Shown in pieces: positions 17,650-26,293 of a stretch of 64,000 nucleotides of DNA. The DNA is taken from positions 1-64,000 of the forward strand of contig NZ_BJMN01000011.1 in assembly GCF_006539185.1 (NCBI RefSeq). Direction: 5' to 3'. The notes below the pieces were generated by a model. That model was not told the origin of the DNA, made no database searches, and worked only from the letters and a program-made list of their open reading frames with translations. Origin of the DNA: Streptomyces gardneri (GTDB taxonomy: Bacteria; Actinomycetota; Actinomycetes; Streptomycetales; Streptomycetaceae). Position numbers and translations under genes: made by a program. Each line of letters begins with the position of its first letter. Position 1 is the stretch's first letter.

Positions 17650-17672
17650 TTGTCAGTGGCAGGGGTTAGCGT
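17650..17672 (+). promoter_or_regulatory. recA promoter P2, RecA-NDp/PafBC type
   Basis: TTGTCAGTG (17650-17658), 8 nt, then TAGCGT (17667-17672) fits the LexA-independent damage promoter known from mycobacterial recA in every fixed position and in spacing. Transcription starting about 7 nt after the hexamer would begin at the A of ATG 17680, giving a leaderless mRNA in frame with recA. Confidence 0.8.
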
Positions 17673-17715
17673 CTTTCACATGAAGCGATCGACTCAAGCA
17701 AACCGGGTGGAACCC

Positions 17716-18852
17716 ATGGCAGGAACCGACCGCGAGAAGGCGCTCGACGCCGCGCTCGCACAGATTGAACGCCAATTCGGCAAGGGCGCCGTGATGCGCA
17801 TGGGTGACCGCGTCCAGGAGCCGATCGAGGTGATCTCCACCGGATCGACCGCGCTCGACATCGCGCTCGGCGTCGGCGGCCTGCCTCGCGGCCGCGTTGT
17901 GGAGGTCTACGGACCGGAGTCCTCCGGTAAGACGACCCTGACGCTGCACGCCGTGGCCAACGCCCAGAAGGCCGGCGGCCAGGTCGCCTTCGTGGACGCC
18001 GAGCACGCCCTCGACCCCGAGTACGCCAAGAAGCTGGGCGTCGACATCGACAACCTCATCCTGTCCCAGCCGGACAGCGGCGAGCAGGCCCTTGAGATCG
18101 TCGACATGCTGGTCCGCTCCGGCGCCCTCGACCTGATCGTCATCGACTCCGTCGCCGCGCTCGTCCCGCGTGCGGAGATCGAGGGCGAGATGGGCGACTC
18201 GCACGTGGGTCTGCAGGCCCGTCTGATGAGCCAGGCGCTCCGGAAGATCACCGGCGCGCTCAACCAGTCCAAGACCACCGCGATCTTCATCAACCAGCTC
18301 CGCGAGAAGATCGGCGTGATGTTCGGCTCGCCGGAGACCACGACCGGTGGCCGCGCCCTGAAGTTCTACGCCTCGGTGCGCCTCGACATCCGTCGCATCG
18401 AGACCCTCAAGGACGGCACGGACGCGGTCGGCAACCGCACCCGCGTCAAGGTCGTCAAGAACAAGGTCGCGCCCCCCTTCAAGCAGGCCGAGTTCGACAT
18501 CCTCTACGGCCAGGGCATCAGCCGCGAGGGCGGCCTGATCGACATGGGCGTGGAGCACGGCTTCGTGCGCAAGGCAGGCGCCTGGTACACGTACGAGGGC
18601 GACCAGCTCGGCCAGGGCAAGGAGAACGCCCGTAACTTCCTGAAGGACAACCCCGACCTCGCCGACGAGATCGAGAAGAAGATCAAGGAGAAGCTCGGCG
18701 TCGGCGTCAAGCCTCAGGACCCGTCGGCGGAGCCCGCTGCAGACGCGGCGGCCGGTGCCGACGCGGCCGGCGCCGACGACGCCGCCAAGACCGTCCCGGC
18801 ACCCGCGACCAAGACCGCGAAGGCGACCAAGGCCACCGCGGCCAAGAGCTGA
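17716..18852 (+). CDS. recA: Recombinase RecA
   Basis: A 378-residue RecA. Walker A GPESSGKT is at residues 66-73, with the signature [11 protein letters not shown] and the DNA-binding loop regions intact. The C-terminal ~50 residues are the Ala/Lys-rich tail seen in actinomycetes. It forms ATP-dependent filaments on single-stranded DNA, drives strand exchange and triggers LexA self-cleavage. The start at ATG 17716 ([10 protein letters not shown]) matches known streptomycete RecA and has GGGTGG upstream. An in-frame ATG at 17680 would add [12 protein letters not shown] and could be used by the leaderless P2 transcript. Two damage promoters lie upstream. recX follows after 4 nt. Confidence 0.98.
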   Translation: MAGTDREKALDAALAQIERQFGKGAVMRMGDRVQEPIEVISTGSTALDIALGVGGLPRGRVVEVYGPESSGKTTLTLHAVANAQKAGGQVAFVDAEHALDPEYAKKLGVDIDNLILSQPDSGEQALEIVDMLVRSGALDLIVIDSVAALVPRAEIEGEMGDSHVGLQARLMSQALRKITGALNQSKTTAIFINQLREKIGVMFGSPETTTGGRALKFYASVRLDIRRIETLKDGTDAVGNRTRVKVVKNKVAPPFKQAEFDILYGQGISREGGLIDMGVEHGFVRKAGAWYTYEGDQLGQGKENARNFLKDNPDLADEIEKKIKEKLGVGVKPQDPSAEPAADAAAGADAAGADDAAKTVPAPATKTAKATKATAAKS

Positions 18853-18856
18853 ACCG

Positions 18857-19423
18857 GTGACCGGTCGCACCGAATGGCCGGGTGACGGCCCCGACTCGTC
18901 GAGGGCCGAGAAGGAGCCGTCACCCCAGGATCCGGCTGAGCGGGCGCGGGCGATCTGCCTGCGCCTGCTCACCGGGACCCCCCGCACGCGCAAGCAGCTG
19001 GCCGACGCCCTGCGCAAGCGGGAGATCCCCGACGACGTGGCGGAGGAGATCCTCTCCCGCTTCGAGGACGTCGGGCTCATCGACGACGCCGCCTTCGCGG
19101 GGGCCTGGGTGGAGTCCCGCCACCATGGCCGGGGCCTCGCCCGCCGGGCCCTCGCCCGCGAGCTGCGGACGAAGGGCGTCGAGCCGGCGCTCATCCAGGA
19201 GGCGGTGGACCAGCTCGACTCCGAGCAGGAGGAGACCACGGCGCGCGAGCTTGTCGACCGCAAACTGCGCGCCACGCGAGGCCTCGACAGGGACAAGCGC
19301 CTGCGCCGCCTCGCCGGGATGCTCGCCCGCAAGGGCTACCCGGAGGGCATGGCCCTCCGCGTCGTCCGCCAGGCACTGGAGGCCGAGGGCGAGTCCACGG
19401 ACGGGCTGGACGAGTCCTTCTGA
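18857..19423 (+). CDS. recX: RecA regulatory protein RecX
   Basis: A 188-residue RecX starting at GTG 18857, 4 nt after the recA stop, so the two are cotranscribed. It shows the three-helix repeats of the family: AICLRLLTGTPRTRKQLADAL, then EEILSRFEDVGLIDDAAFAGAW, HHGRGLARRALARELRTKGV and the C-terminal RLAGMLARKGYPEGMALRVV. RecX caps and disassembles RecA filaments; in streptomycetes it prevents toxicity when recA is overexpressed. The first ~30 residues are a disordered hydrophilic extension. Its 3' end forms half of a bidirectional terminator. Confidence 0.96.
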   Translation: MTGRTEWPGDGPDSSRAEKEPSPQDPAERARAICLRLLTGTPRTRKQLADALRKREIPDDVAEEILSRFEDVGLIDDAAFAGAWVESRHHGRGLARRALARELRTKGVEPALIQEAVDQLDSEQEETTARELVDRKLRATRGLDRDKRLRRLAGMLARKGYPEGMALRVVRQALEAEGESTDGLDESF

Positions 19424-19452
19424 CCCCCGGGGGGAGGGAGAAGGACTCGTCC
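19408..19452. terminator. Bidirectional terminator between recX and rhodanese gene
   Basis: GGACGAGTCCTTCT (19408-19421) and AGAAGGACTCGTCC (19439-19452) are perfectly complementary over 14 bp around a 17-nt loop of C and G runs. The left arm lies in the last codons of recX. It separates convergent genes. Confidence 0.8.
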
Positions 19453-19460
19453 GGCTCCGG

Positions 19461-19895
19461 TCAGCCGGGGGGCGTGGGCAGCAGGACCGGGAGGCCCGCC
19501 GCCTTCCAGGCCTGGAAGCCGCCGATGAGGTCGGTCGCGCGGTGCAGACCCAGGCGGCGGAGGGAGTCGACCGCGAGGGAGGAGGCGTAGCCCTCGTTGC
19601 AGAGGACGACCACCCGCAGGTCGTGACTGTCCGCCTCCGGCGCGCGATGGCTGCCCAGCGGGTCGAGCCGCCATTCCAGCTCGTTGCGCTCCACGACCAG
19701 CGCGCCCGGGATCAGCCCGTCCCGTTGCCGCAGGGCCGCGTAACGCGTGTCCACGAGGAGCGCGTCACCCGCCTCGTACGCCTCATGGGCGGCGCGGGGC
19801 TCGATCCGGTCGATGCCCGCCCTGACCCGGTCGAGCAGCTCGTCGATGCCCACTCGCTCCGGGGCGACTTCCCCGGCCACTCGCTGCCCGCTCAC
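19461..19895 (-). CDS. Rhodanese-like sulfurtransferase
   Basis: A 144-residue single rhodanese domain. The substrate loop VVVLCNEGYASSLAVDSLR contains the active-site Cys, and the fold markers ALLVDTRYAA and LIGGFQAWKAAGLPV are present. It transfers sulfane sulfur via a Cys persulfide. Its GTG start overlaps the stop of the cysteine dioxygenase gene (GTGA at 19892-19895), so the two are coupled. Their joint location suggests a role in cysteine or sulfide catabolism: the dioxygenase makes cysteine sulfinate and the rhodanese handles sulfur by-products (inference). Confidence 0.9.
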   Translation of the reverse strand: MSGQRVAGEVAPERVGIDELLDRVRAGIDRIEPRAAHEAYEAGDALLVDTRYAALRQRDGLIPGALVVERNELEWRLDPLGSHRAPEADSHDLRVVVLCNEGYASSLAVDSLRRLGLHRATDLIGGFQAWKAAGLPVLLPTPPG

Positions 19896-20437
19896 TGCCA
19901 GTCCTCCGGACGCTCGACCTGCTCCAGGCGGAGCACCGCGCCCGCCCGGCTGAACCGCCGGATCAGCGGGAGCGGCGGGTAGTACGCGTGCACCGACACC
20001 GCGTGGGTGTCCTGGGACTCGTTGAGCACCTCGTGCACATGGTGGCGGCCGAAGGCCCGGCCGTCGCCCTCCGACAGCCGCCGGGAGCGGTCGAGGCCGT
20101 CGGCCAGCTCCAGGGTCTTCCAGCCGCTCGCAGGCAGCCGGACCGCGAGGGCGTTCTCCGTCAGCGCCCCGCGCGCGGTGGCGAAGGCCCCCAGCGACTC
20201 GGCGTGGTCGTGCCAGCCGGTGCCCGTACCGGGCGGCCAGCCGATGAGCCAGGCCTCACTGCCGCCGGGGCCGTCGAGCCGTACCCAGGTACGGCCCTCG
20301 GGGTCGAGCGGCAGGGAGTCGACGAGGTCCCGGTCGGCGGCCGTCCGGCGGACGAAGTCGAGGAGTTCGGCCGCCGTCGGTGCGGCGGCGGGAGGTGCGG
20401 AGACGACGGGGGAGGGCGTGGGGACAGGCTGGGGCAC
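19892..20437 (-). CDS. Cysteine dioxygenase family protein
   Basis: A 181-residue cupin enzyme. Iron ligands are visible in GTGWHDHAESLGAF (two His) and in the later GRHHVHEVLN. The C-terminal motif SVHAYYPPLPLIRRF is typical of the bacterial cysteine dioxygenase family, which oxidises L-cysteine to cysteine sulfinate with O2; some relatives use 3-mercaptopropionate, which cannot be excluded. GTG 20437 (MPQPVPTPSP) is chosen with AGGACGG upstream; an in-frame start at 20485 would add 16 residues. It is the first gene of a two-gene operon with the rhodanese. Confidence 0.88.
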   Translation of the reverse strand: MPQPVPTPSPVVSAPPAAAPTAAELLDFVRRTAADRDLVDSLPLDPEGRTWVRLDGPGGSEAWLIGWPPGTGTGWHDHAESLGAFATARGALTENALAVRLPASGWKTLELADGLDRSRRLSEGDGRAFGRHHVHEVLNESQDTHAVSVHAYYPPLPLIRRFSRAGAVLRLEQVERPEDWQ

Positions 20438-20652
20438 GGATGACCGTCCTGGAGTTCGCGAGGAGCGCGCGACGGCACCGGGCACACGGACGGAACGTCA
20501 GTGGCGGGGCGCGCGCGGGGAAGGGGGCGAAGTCAGCAGGACGGGCGACACATGCAGCCCGCATAGCGGACGAGGTCCATGTGGACCCTCCGCCACAGGC
20601 GCACATCGGTGTCGGTCACGCTCCGGAGTACACCATGCGCGCCCGCGCGGAA

Positions 20653-22482
20653 TCAATGCATGTCCACCGTGTGGTCGGTTTCGGCGGACACGGACATCTC
20701 CGCGGAGACCTCGGCGGGAACTCCGGCGGACGCCTCGCTCCCGGGCTTCTCCCCGGCCTTCTCTCCGGCCTTCGCCCCCGTCTTCTTCCCAGCCTTCTCC
20801 ACGGACTTCCCCACGGATTTCTCCATCGACTTCTCCGTGGACTTCTCCGTGGTCCCCTCGGTCGGCGCGTCGGCGGTGGCGGACCCGCCGCGGGCCGCGT
20901 CGGCCGCCGCGTACAGCTCCTCCGGACGGACTCCGGCGAAGGAGGCGACGAGGTGCCCGTCGGGCCGGACGAGCAGGACGGCGTGGGCCGGGGCACCCGG
21001 ATACGCCTCGGTGACCAGGACCTCGGCCTTCGCCGGGAGGGCGCGTACGGCCTCTTCGAGCCGGGGCATCACACCGGCCGTCCGCCAGTGGCGACGGTCC
21101 CACACGCCGGTGCCGGGGGCGACGAGCAGGACCAGGAGCCGGCCCTGACCGAGCCGGTCCCGGAGCCGTACGGTCGTGCCGTCCGGGGCGGTGACCCGGA
21201 CGTCCTCGACCGGAGCGCCCGTCGGCGTGCCCACCGGGGTCTGCCCCTCGGCGCTCGGAGGCGCGAGAGGGGAGTGCGGATACGCGGGGGGCGCGCCGAG
21301 CGGACCGCGCCCCACGTGTCCGTCGGTCAGCAGGGCGTCGTGGACGCGCGCCGCCCCGAGGAGGTACGTCCGCAGGCCACCGCCGCCGCGCAGGGCCGGC
21401 AGGGACTGGTCGGCCGCGCGCAGCCGGGAGGCGACGGCCGTCCGGCGCTCGCTCTGGTAGCTGTCGAGCAGCCGCTCAGAGGCGCCGTGGTGCCAGGTGT
21501 GGGCGAGCTTCCAGGCGAGGTTGTCCACGTCCCGGAGCCCCTCGTCGAGGCCCTGGGTGCCGACCGCGCCGAGCAGGTGCGCCGCGTCCCCGGCGAGCAG
21601 CACCCGGTCGACCCGCCAGCGCCGGGCGAGCCGGTGGTGCAGGGTGTGGACGCCGGTGTCGATGAGTTCGTACGGGGGAGTCACCCCGTCGCACCAGCCC
21701 GCCAGGGTCTCGCGGATGCGGGTGACCAGCGCGTCCGGGGTGACGAGCTCGCCGCGGGGCGGGAGCAGCCAGTCGATCCGCCACACCCCGTCGGGCAGCG
21801 GACGGGCGGCGATCTCCTCCCCGGCGCCGCGCCACGGGGGCTGACGGTGCAGCAGGGCCTCGCCGGGCCAGGGAAGTTCGGTGCGCAGGGCGGCGACCGC
21901 GTGCCGCTCCACCGCCGTACGGCCGGGGAAGCGGATGCCGAGCAGCTTGCGCACGGTGGACCGGGCCCCGTCGCAGCCGACGAGGTGGCTGCCGCGCCAC
22001 CAGGTGCCCTCCGGGCCCCGGGTGTGGGCGACGACCCCGTCCCGGTCCTGCTCGATCGTGTCGAGCCGGGCCTCGGTGACCAGCCGGACGAGCTTCTGCC
22101 GGCCGATCGCGTCCCGCAGCCCGCGCGCCAGGGCATGCTGCGGGATGTGCAGGGGGGCGGCCGGAACGGAGGGGGCGTTCGGGTCCTCCGCCCATTCCTC
22201 CGTGCCGCTGAGCCCCAGGTCGAGCGGGGTGTGGCGGACCAGCTGGCGGCGGCGCACACTGCGCCAGCCGACCCAGCGCACGCCCTCGTCGCGGAGGGTG
22301 GTGCAGCCGAGGCGCTCGACCATCGCGGCCATGTCGGCGCGCAGGACGGCGGACCGCGCGGGGCGCGGTTCCTCCTTGCCGGAGCCCTCGTCGAGGACGA
22401 CGCTGGGCACGCCCTGCGCGGCGAGCGCGAGGGAGAGCGCGAGGCCGACCGGCCCAGCGCCCACGATGATCACCGGGTCCAC
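20653..22482 (-). CDS. FAD-dependent aromatic monooxygenase (PHBH fold) with thioredoxin-like C-terminus
   Basis: A 609-residue flavoprotein of the UbiH/pentachlorophenol monooxygenase group. The Rossmann motif VIIVGAGPVGLALS is at the N-terminus (GAG at residues 8-10), the DG motif is LVGCDGARSTVRKLLG, and the GD motif is LLAGDAAHLLGAVGTQGL. A thioredoxin-like domain (LLVLLVAPGTGVWDRRHW ... YPGAPAHAVLLVRPDG) occupies about residues 430-540. The last 60-70 residues are an unusual Lys/Glu/Ser-rich repeat tail of E-K-S and G-E-K-A units. GTG 22482 has AGGAG upstream. It probably hydroxylates a phenolic substrate with NAD(P)H; no pathway partners lie nearby. Confidence 0.9.
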   Translation of the reverse strand: MDPVIIVGAGPVGLALSLALAAQGVPSVVLDEGSGKEEPRPARSAVLRADMAAMVERLGCTTLRDEGVRWVGWRSVRRRQLVRHTPLDLGLSGTEEWAEDPNAPSVPAAPLHIPQHALARGLRDAIGRQKLVRLVTEARLDTIEQDRDGVVAHTRGPEGTWWRGSHLVGCDGARSTVRKLLGIRFPGRTAVERHAVAALRTELPWPGEALLHRQPPWRGAGEEIAARPLPDGVWRIDWLLPPRGELVTPDALVTRIRETLAGWCDGVTPPYELIDTGVHTLHHRLARRWRVDRVLLAGDAAHLLGAVGTQGLDEGLRDVDNLAWKLAHTWHHGASERLLDSYQSERRTAVASRLRAADQSLPALRGGGGLRTYLLGAARVHDALLTDGHVGRGPLGAPPAYPHSPLAPPSAEGQTPVGTPTGAPVEDVRVTAPDGTTVRLRDRLGQGRLLVLLVAPGTGVWDRRHWRTAGVMPRLEEAVRALPAKAEVLVTEAYPGAPAHAVLLVRPDGHLVASFAGVRPEELYAAADAARGGSATADAPTEGTTEKSTEKSMEKSVGKSVEKAGKKTGAKAGEKAGEKPGSEASAGVPAEVSAEMSVSAETDHTVDMH

Positions 22483-22611
22483 GGCGCGGCTCCTGAAGGC
22501 CGGACGGTCATGAGGGCAGCACAGCTGAGTGTGGCACGAGCCCGGTGGTTGATCACAGACCGTATGCAACCCACTGAGGGTGCTTGCGTCAAGCGACGGG
22601 GTGGGCGCGGT

Positions 22612-22636
22612 GCGGTTGACATGAAGTCAGTACCGC
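22612..22636 (-). terminator. Possible terminator after gluD
   Basis: GCGGTTGAC (22612-22620), ATGAA, then GTCAGTACCGC (22626-22636) can pair over 9 bp with a 2-nt bulge. It lies 39-63 nt past the gluD stop in the reading direction of the glu operon. TTGACA inside it resembles a -35 on the plus strand, but no gene follows on that strand. Confidence 0.4.
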
Positions 22637-22674
22637 TCCGGCCCACCCCTGTTGTCCCGGGGACCCCGTCGGGG

Positions 22675-23565
22675 TCAGGCGCTGCTGACGCTCTTCGTCT
22701 CTGCGTCGGTGGGGCCGGCCTGGGCCGGGAGCGCCACCGCGGCGGACTTCTTACCCTGTCGCAGTCGCTTCTCCAGCCAGCCGGCGCAGCTGGTCAAGGC
22801 GAAGTTGATGGCGATGAAGATCAGCGCGATGACCGTCAGGGCGGCGATCGTGTTGGCGCCGTAGTTGGCCGTGATGTTTCGGCCCTCGGTGAGCAGTTCC
22901 GCGAAGCCGAGCATGGCGCCGCCGAGCGCGGTGTCCTTGACGATCACGACGAGCTGGCTGACCAGGGCGGGGAGCATGACGGTCACGGCCTGCGGCAGCA
23001 GGACGTAGAGCATGGTCTGGCTCTTGCGCATGCCGAGCGCCTCGGCCGCGTCGCCCTGGCCCCGGGGCAGCGAGAGCACGCCGGCCCGGACGACCTCGGC
23101 GATCACCGAGGCGTTGTACAGCACCAGACCGGTGACGACCGCGTACAACGGGCGGAAGTCGGAGCTCACTGTCGTGAACTGCCGGTAGATCTGGTTCGCG
23201 AAAATCATCAGGAGCAGGACCGGGATGGCCCGGAAGAACTCCACGAGCGCGCCGGTCGACACCCGTACCCAGCGGTGGTCGGAGAGCCGGCCGATGCCGA
23301 GGAGGGCACCGAGCGGCAGCGCGATCAGGATGGAGAGCGCGGCGGCCTTGAGGGTCTCGGTCAGGCCGGGCAGCAGGTACGTCGTCCAGACCCGGGAGTC
23401 GGTGACGAACGGCGTCCACTTCTCGGCCGCCAGCTGGTTCTTGTCGGCCATGGCGGACAGGACCCACCACGCCACCAGGCCGAGGACCGCCAGGAAGACG
23501 ATCGTGTACACGACGTTCCGCCGCTTCGCGCGGGGCCCTGGAGTGTCGTACAGGAAGGAAGTCAT
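22675..23565 (-). CDS. gluD: Glutamate ABC transporter permease GluD
   Basis: A 296-residue permease of the polar amino acid (HisMQ) family, beginning MTSFLYDTPGPRAKRRNVVY. It has the EAA loop in EALGMRKSQTMLYVLLPQAV and about five core helices after one N-terminal anchor. It pairs with GluC to form the membrane channel for glutamate import. The start ATG overlaps the gluC stop (ATGA at 23562-23565), ensuring equal synthesis. The C-terminal ~30 residues are hydrophilic and variable. Gene order gluA-B-C-D and divergent gluR-gluK match the known streptomycete glutamate uptake locus. Confidence 0.95.
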   Translation of the reverse strand: MTSFLYDTPGPRAKRRNVVYTIVFLAVLGLVAWWVLSAMADKNQLAAEKWTPFVTDSRVWTTYLLPGLTETLKAAALSILIALPLGALLGIGRLSDHRWVRVSTGALVEFFRAIPVLLLMIFANQIYRQFTTVSSDFRPLYAVVTGLVLYNASVIAEVVRAGVLSLPRGQGDAAEALGMRKSQTMLYVLLPQAVTVMLPALVSQLVVIVKDTALGGAMLGFAELLTEGRNITANYGANTIAALTVIALIFIAINFALTSCAGWLEKRLRQGKKSAAVALPAQAGPTDAETKSVSSA

Positions 23566-24236
23566 CGCTTCACCGCCAGGCGCTTTGCAGCCCACCCCAG
23601 GAGCAGGCCGGTGGGGAGAGTGAGGACCATGAAGCCGAAGGCGAAGACGGCGAAGACGGCGAAGAGCGCGTCGGCCTCGAACTCGATCATCTTCTTCATC
23701 AGGCTGGCCGCCTCGGCGGCGCTGATCGCGGCCGCGACGGTGGTGTTCTTGGTGAGGGCGATCAGGACGTTGGCGAGCGGGGTCACCGCGCTGCGGAAGG
23801 CCTGCGGGAGCACCACCAGGGTGAGGACCTGGAAGAAGCTCAGTCCCAGCGCGCGGGCGGCCTCGGCCTGACCGGGCGGCACGGTGTTGATGCCGGAGCG
23901 CAGCGCCTCGCAGACGAAGGTGCCGGTGTACGCGACGAGTCCGAGTATCGCGAGTCGGAAGCCGATGTCCTCGGAGCCCTTCCCGCCGAGCGAGACGAGA
24001 AGTGTCTGGTTCAGGCACATCAAGCAGGCGACGATGACCACCGTCAGCGGAGTGTTCCGGACGACGTTGACGTACACGGTGCCGAAGGCCCGCATCATCG
24101 GGACCGGGCTGACCCGCATCGTGACCAGGGCGGTGCCCCAGATCAGCGAGCCGATCGCCGAGAAGAAGGTGAGTTTCGCCGTCACCCAGAAGGCGCCGAG
24201 CAGGTCGTACTGCCCGGAATCAAGAAAGTCGAACAC
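23562..24236 (-). CDS. gluC: Glutamate ABC transporter permease GluC
   Basis: A 224-residue HisM-type permease. It starts MFDFLDSGQYDLLGAFWVT and carries the conserved VVRNTPLTVVIVAC and the EAA loop AARALGLSFFQVLTLVVLPQAF that contacts the ATPase. It is the partner of GluD. A strong 15-bp hairpin lies between gluB and gluC, so the permeases are probably made at lower level than the binding protein. The 4-nt overlap with gluD indicates coupled translation. Confidence 0.95.
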   Translation of the reverse strand: MFDFLDSGQYDLLGAFWVTAKLTFFSAIGSLIWGTALVTMRVSPVPMMRAFGTVYVNVVRNTPLTVVIVACLMCLNQTLLVSLGGKGSEDIGFRLAILGLVAYTGTFVCEALRSGINTVPPGQAEAARALGLSFFQVLTLVVLPQAFRSAVTPLANVLIALTKNTTVAAAISAAEAASLMKKMIEFEADALFAVFAVFAFGFMVLTLPTGLLLGWAAKRLAVKR

Positions 24237-24305
24237 GATGCCCCGCGCTCTCCCCTGGTGGTCGGTCGGTGTGGAGGCCGGTGCGTGGGCAGCGGCCGGT
24301 GCCGG

Positions 24306-24340
24306 TGTGACGGCCGCCCCCTGGCGGGGCGGCCGTCACA
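24306..24340 (-). promoter_or_regulatory. Intercistronic hairpin between gluB and gluC
   Basis: TGTGACGGCCGCCCC (24306-24320) pairs perfectly with GGGGCGGCCGTCACA (24326-24340) around a 5-nt loop, 18-52 nt after the gluB stop. No T-tract follows. Such hairpins after binding-protein genes typically protect the upstream mRNA and reduce read-through, giving excess binding protein over permease. Confidence 0.8.
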
Positions 24341-24357
24341 GCCGAGGCGGGGTCAGG

Positions 24358-25179
24358 TCAGTTCTCGACCTTGGGCGCGGGCTCGTACTTGTAGCCCGAG
24401 GGGCCGAAGTGCTCCTTGACGAGCTTCTCCCAGGTGCCGTCGGAGACCATCTTCTCCAGCGCCTTGTTGATCTTGCCGCGCAGCTCGTCGTCGCCCTTCT
24501 TGACGCCGATGCCGTACTTCTCGTCGCTCATCCGGAGACCGGCGAGCTTGAACTTGCCCGCGTGGTCCTTCTGCGAGGCGTAGCCCGCGAGGATGGAGTC
24601 GTCGGTGGTCAGGGCGTCGACGGCCTTGTTCTCCAGGCCGGTCAGGCACTCGGAGTAGCCGCCGAGCTGCTGGAGGTCGGCCTTCGGGGCCAGCTTCTCC
24701 TTGACGTTCTGCGCGGAGGTCGAGCCGGTGACCGAGCAGAGCTTCTTGGAGTTGAGGTCCTCGACCTTGGTGATCGAGCTGTCGTCGGCGCGCACGAGCA
24801 GGTCCTGGTGGGCCAGGAAGTACGGACCGGCGAAGTCGACCTCCTTCTTGCGCTTGTCGTTGATCGAGTAGCTGGCGACGACGAACTTGACGTCACCGTT
24901 CTTGATCAGGTTCTCGCGCTCGGCGCTGGGCGCCTGCTTGAAGTTGATCTTGTCCTCGGCGAAGCCGAGCTCCTTGGCGACGTAACGGGCGACGTCGACG
25001 TCGAAGCCGGCGTACTTGCCGTCCGGGGTCTTCAGGCCGAGGCCCGGCTGGTCGAACTTGATGCCGACGTTGATCTTGTCGCCGTTGCTGCCGGAGTCGG
25101 ACCCGGTGCCACAGGCGGTGGCGGTCAGCGCGAGGACGACGGCGGCCGCGGCGGCGGCGGAGGTGCTGCGAAGCTTCAT
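24358..25179 (-). CDS. gluB: Glutamate-binding lipoprotein GluB
   Basis: A 273-residue extracellular solute-binding protein. The signal peptide ends at a lipobox (VLALTATACGTGS), so Cys is lipidated and anchors it to the membrane outer face. The type 3 SBP fold follows: INVGIKFDQPGLGLKTPDG, GFDVDVARYVAKELGF, and DFAGPYFLAHQDLLVR. It captures glutamate for GluCD. Relative to typical amino-acid SBPs the length is normal and the ligand lobes intact. It lies 53 nt downstream of gluA and is followed by the mRNA-stabilising hairpin. Confidence 0.95.
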   Translation of the reverse strand: MKLRSTSAAAAAAVVLALTATACGTGSDSGSNGDKINVGIKFDQPGLGLKTPDGKYAGFDVDVARYVAKELGFAEDKINFKQAPSAERENLIKNGDVKFVVASYSINDKRKKEVDFAGPYFLAHQDLLVRADDSSITKVEDLNSKKLCSVTGSTSAQNVKEKLAPKADLQQLGGYSECLTGLENKAVDALTTDDSILAGYASQKDHAGKFKLAGLRMSDEKYGIGVKKGDDELRGKINKALEKMVSDGTWEKLVKEHFGPSGYKYEPAPKVEN

Positions 25180-25232
25180 GGTGGAACGTCCCTTGAGTAG
25201 GCGTGAGTTGGGAAGAATAGGTCCGAACTCGC

Positions 25233-26018
25233 TCAGTGGTGAAGGATCTTGGAGAGGAAGTCCTTGGCCCGGTCGCTGCGCGGGTTGCTGAAGAACTCCT
25301 CGGGCGACGCCTGCTCGACGATGCGTCCGTCGGCCATGAAGACGACCCGGTTGGCCGCGGAGCGGGCGAAGCCCATCTCGTGCGTGACGACGACCATCGT
25401 CATGCCGTCCCGGGCGAGCTGCTGCATGACCTCGAGGACCTCGTTGATCATCTCGGGGTCGAGCGCGGAGGTCGGCTCGTCGAACAGCATGACCTTCGGG
25501 TCCATCGCGAGCGCGCGGGCGATCGCCACACGCTGCTGCTGACCACCGGAGAGCTGCGCCGGGTACTTGTCCGCCTGGGTGCCCACCCCGACCCGGTCGA
25601 GCAGAGCGCGGGCCTTGGCCTCGGCGGCCTTCTTCTCCGTCTTGCGGACCTTGATCTGGCCCAGCATCACGTTCTCGAGCACCGTCTTGTGCGCGAAGAG
25701 GTTGAACGACTGGAAGACCATGCCGACATCGGACCGCAGCCGGGCGAGCTCCTTGCCCTCCGCGGGCAGCGGCTTGCCGTCGATGGTGATGGTGCCGGAG
25801 TCGATGCTCTCCAGTCGGTTGATCGTTCGGCACAGCGTCGACTTGCCGGACCCCGAAGGTCCGATGACGACCACGACTTCGCCGCGGGTGATCGTCAGGT
25901 CGACGTCCTGGAGGACGTGCAACGCGCCGAAGTGCTTGTTGACCTCGGACAGGACGACCAGGTCGTCCGCGCTGCGCGTGGCGCCCTCGGGACCCTTGGA
26001 CACTGACACTCCGCTCAT
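25233..26018 (-). CDS. gluA: Glutamate ABC transporter ATPase GluA
   Basis: A 261-residue ATPase. Walker A GPSGSGKS is at residues 53-60, the signature is [17 protein letters not shown], Walker [15 protein letters not shown], and the switch His is in VVTHEMGFA. It powers glutamate import with GluB, C and D. A ~18-residue N-terminal extension ([18 protein letters not shown]) precedes the ABC domain. It is the first gene of the operon, divergent from gluR; the 275-nt gap between them is relatively AT-rich and should hold both promoters, in which I cannot identify a GluR site with confidence. Confidence 0.96.
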   Translation of the reverse strand: MSGVSVSKGPEGATRSADDLVVLSEVNKHFGALHVLQDVDLTITRGEVVVVIGPSGSGKSTLCRTINRLESIDSGTITIDGKPLPAEGKELARLRSDVGMVFQSFNLFAHKTVLENVMLGQIKVRKTEKKAAEAKARALLDRVGVGTQADKYPAQLSGGQQQRVAIARALAMDPKVMLFDEPTSALDPEMINEVLEVMQQLARDGMTMVVVTHEMGFARSAANRVVFMADGRIVEQASPEEFFSNPRSDRAKDFLSKILHH

Positions 26019-26293
26019 GGGCCTCTTGCTCCGTCCTGCTCGGTTGGGGAGGACACTAGAGACCCGATGAGACGACCGTCATCACATCTGAGCGGAAATT
26101 GAGGATAACGATCCGGTCGCAACCCGACACACTGCGTGAAGGCGACGCCTTGGGCGTACCGGGTGGATAACAGAAACGTCGGTGTAACAGGGGAAGACTT
26201 GACTGTGAAGCCGACGATCGGCGTTCATGCCCTGGTGCCACCTGGTACACAGAGAGCCGAGAAAACACCCGAGAGATCACGGAGGAGGTACGC

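Noticed and set aside
17138..17650. Possible 170-codon gene upstream of recA on the minus strand
   Set aside because: Overlaps the recA promoters, has no ribosome-binding site and competes with equally long frames on the other strand.
20380..23871. A very long plus-strand open frame (over 1100 codons) across the monooxygenase and gluD region
   Set aside because: High GC keeps antisense frames open; the protein is Arg/Gly-rich with no domains, and the minus-strand genes in the same place have clear families.
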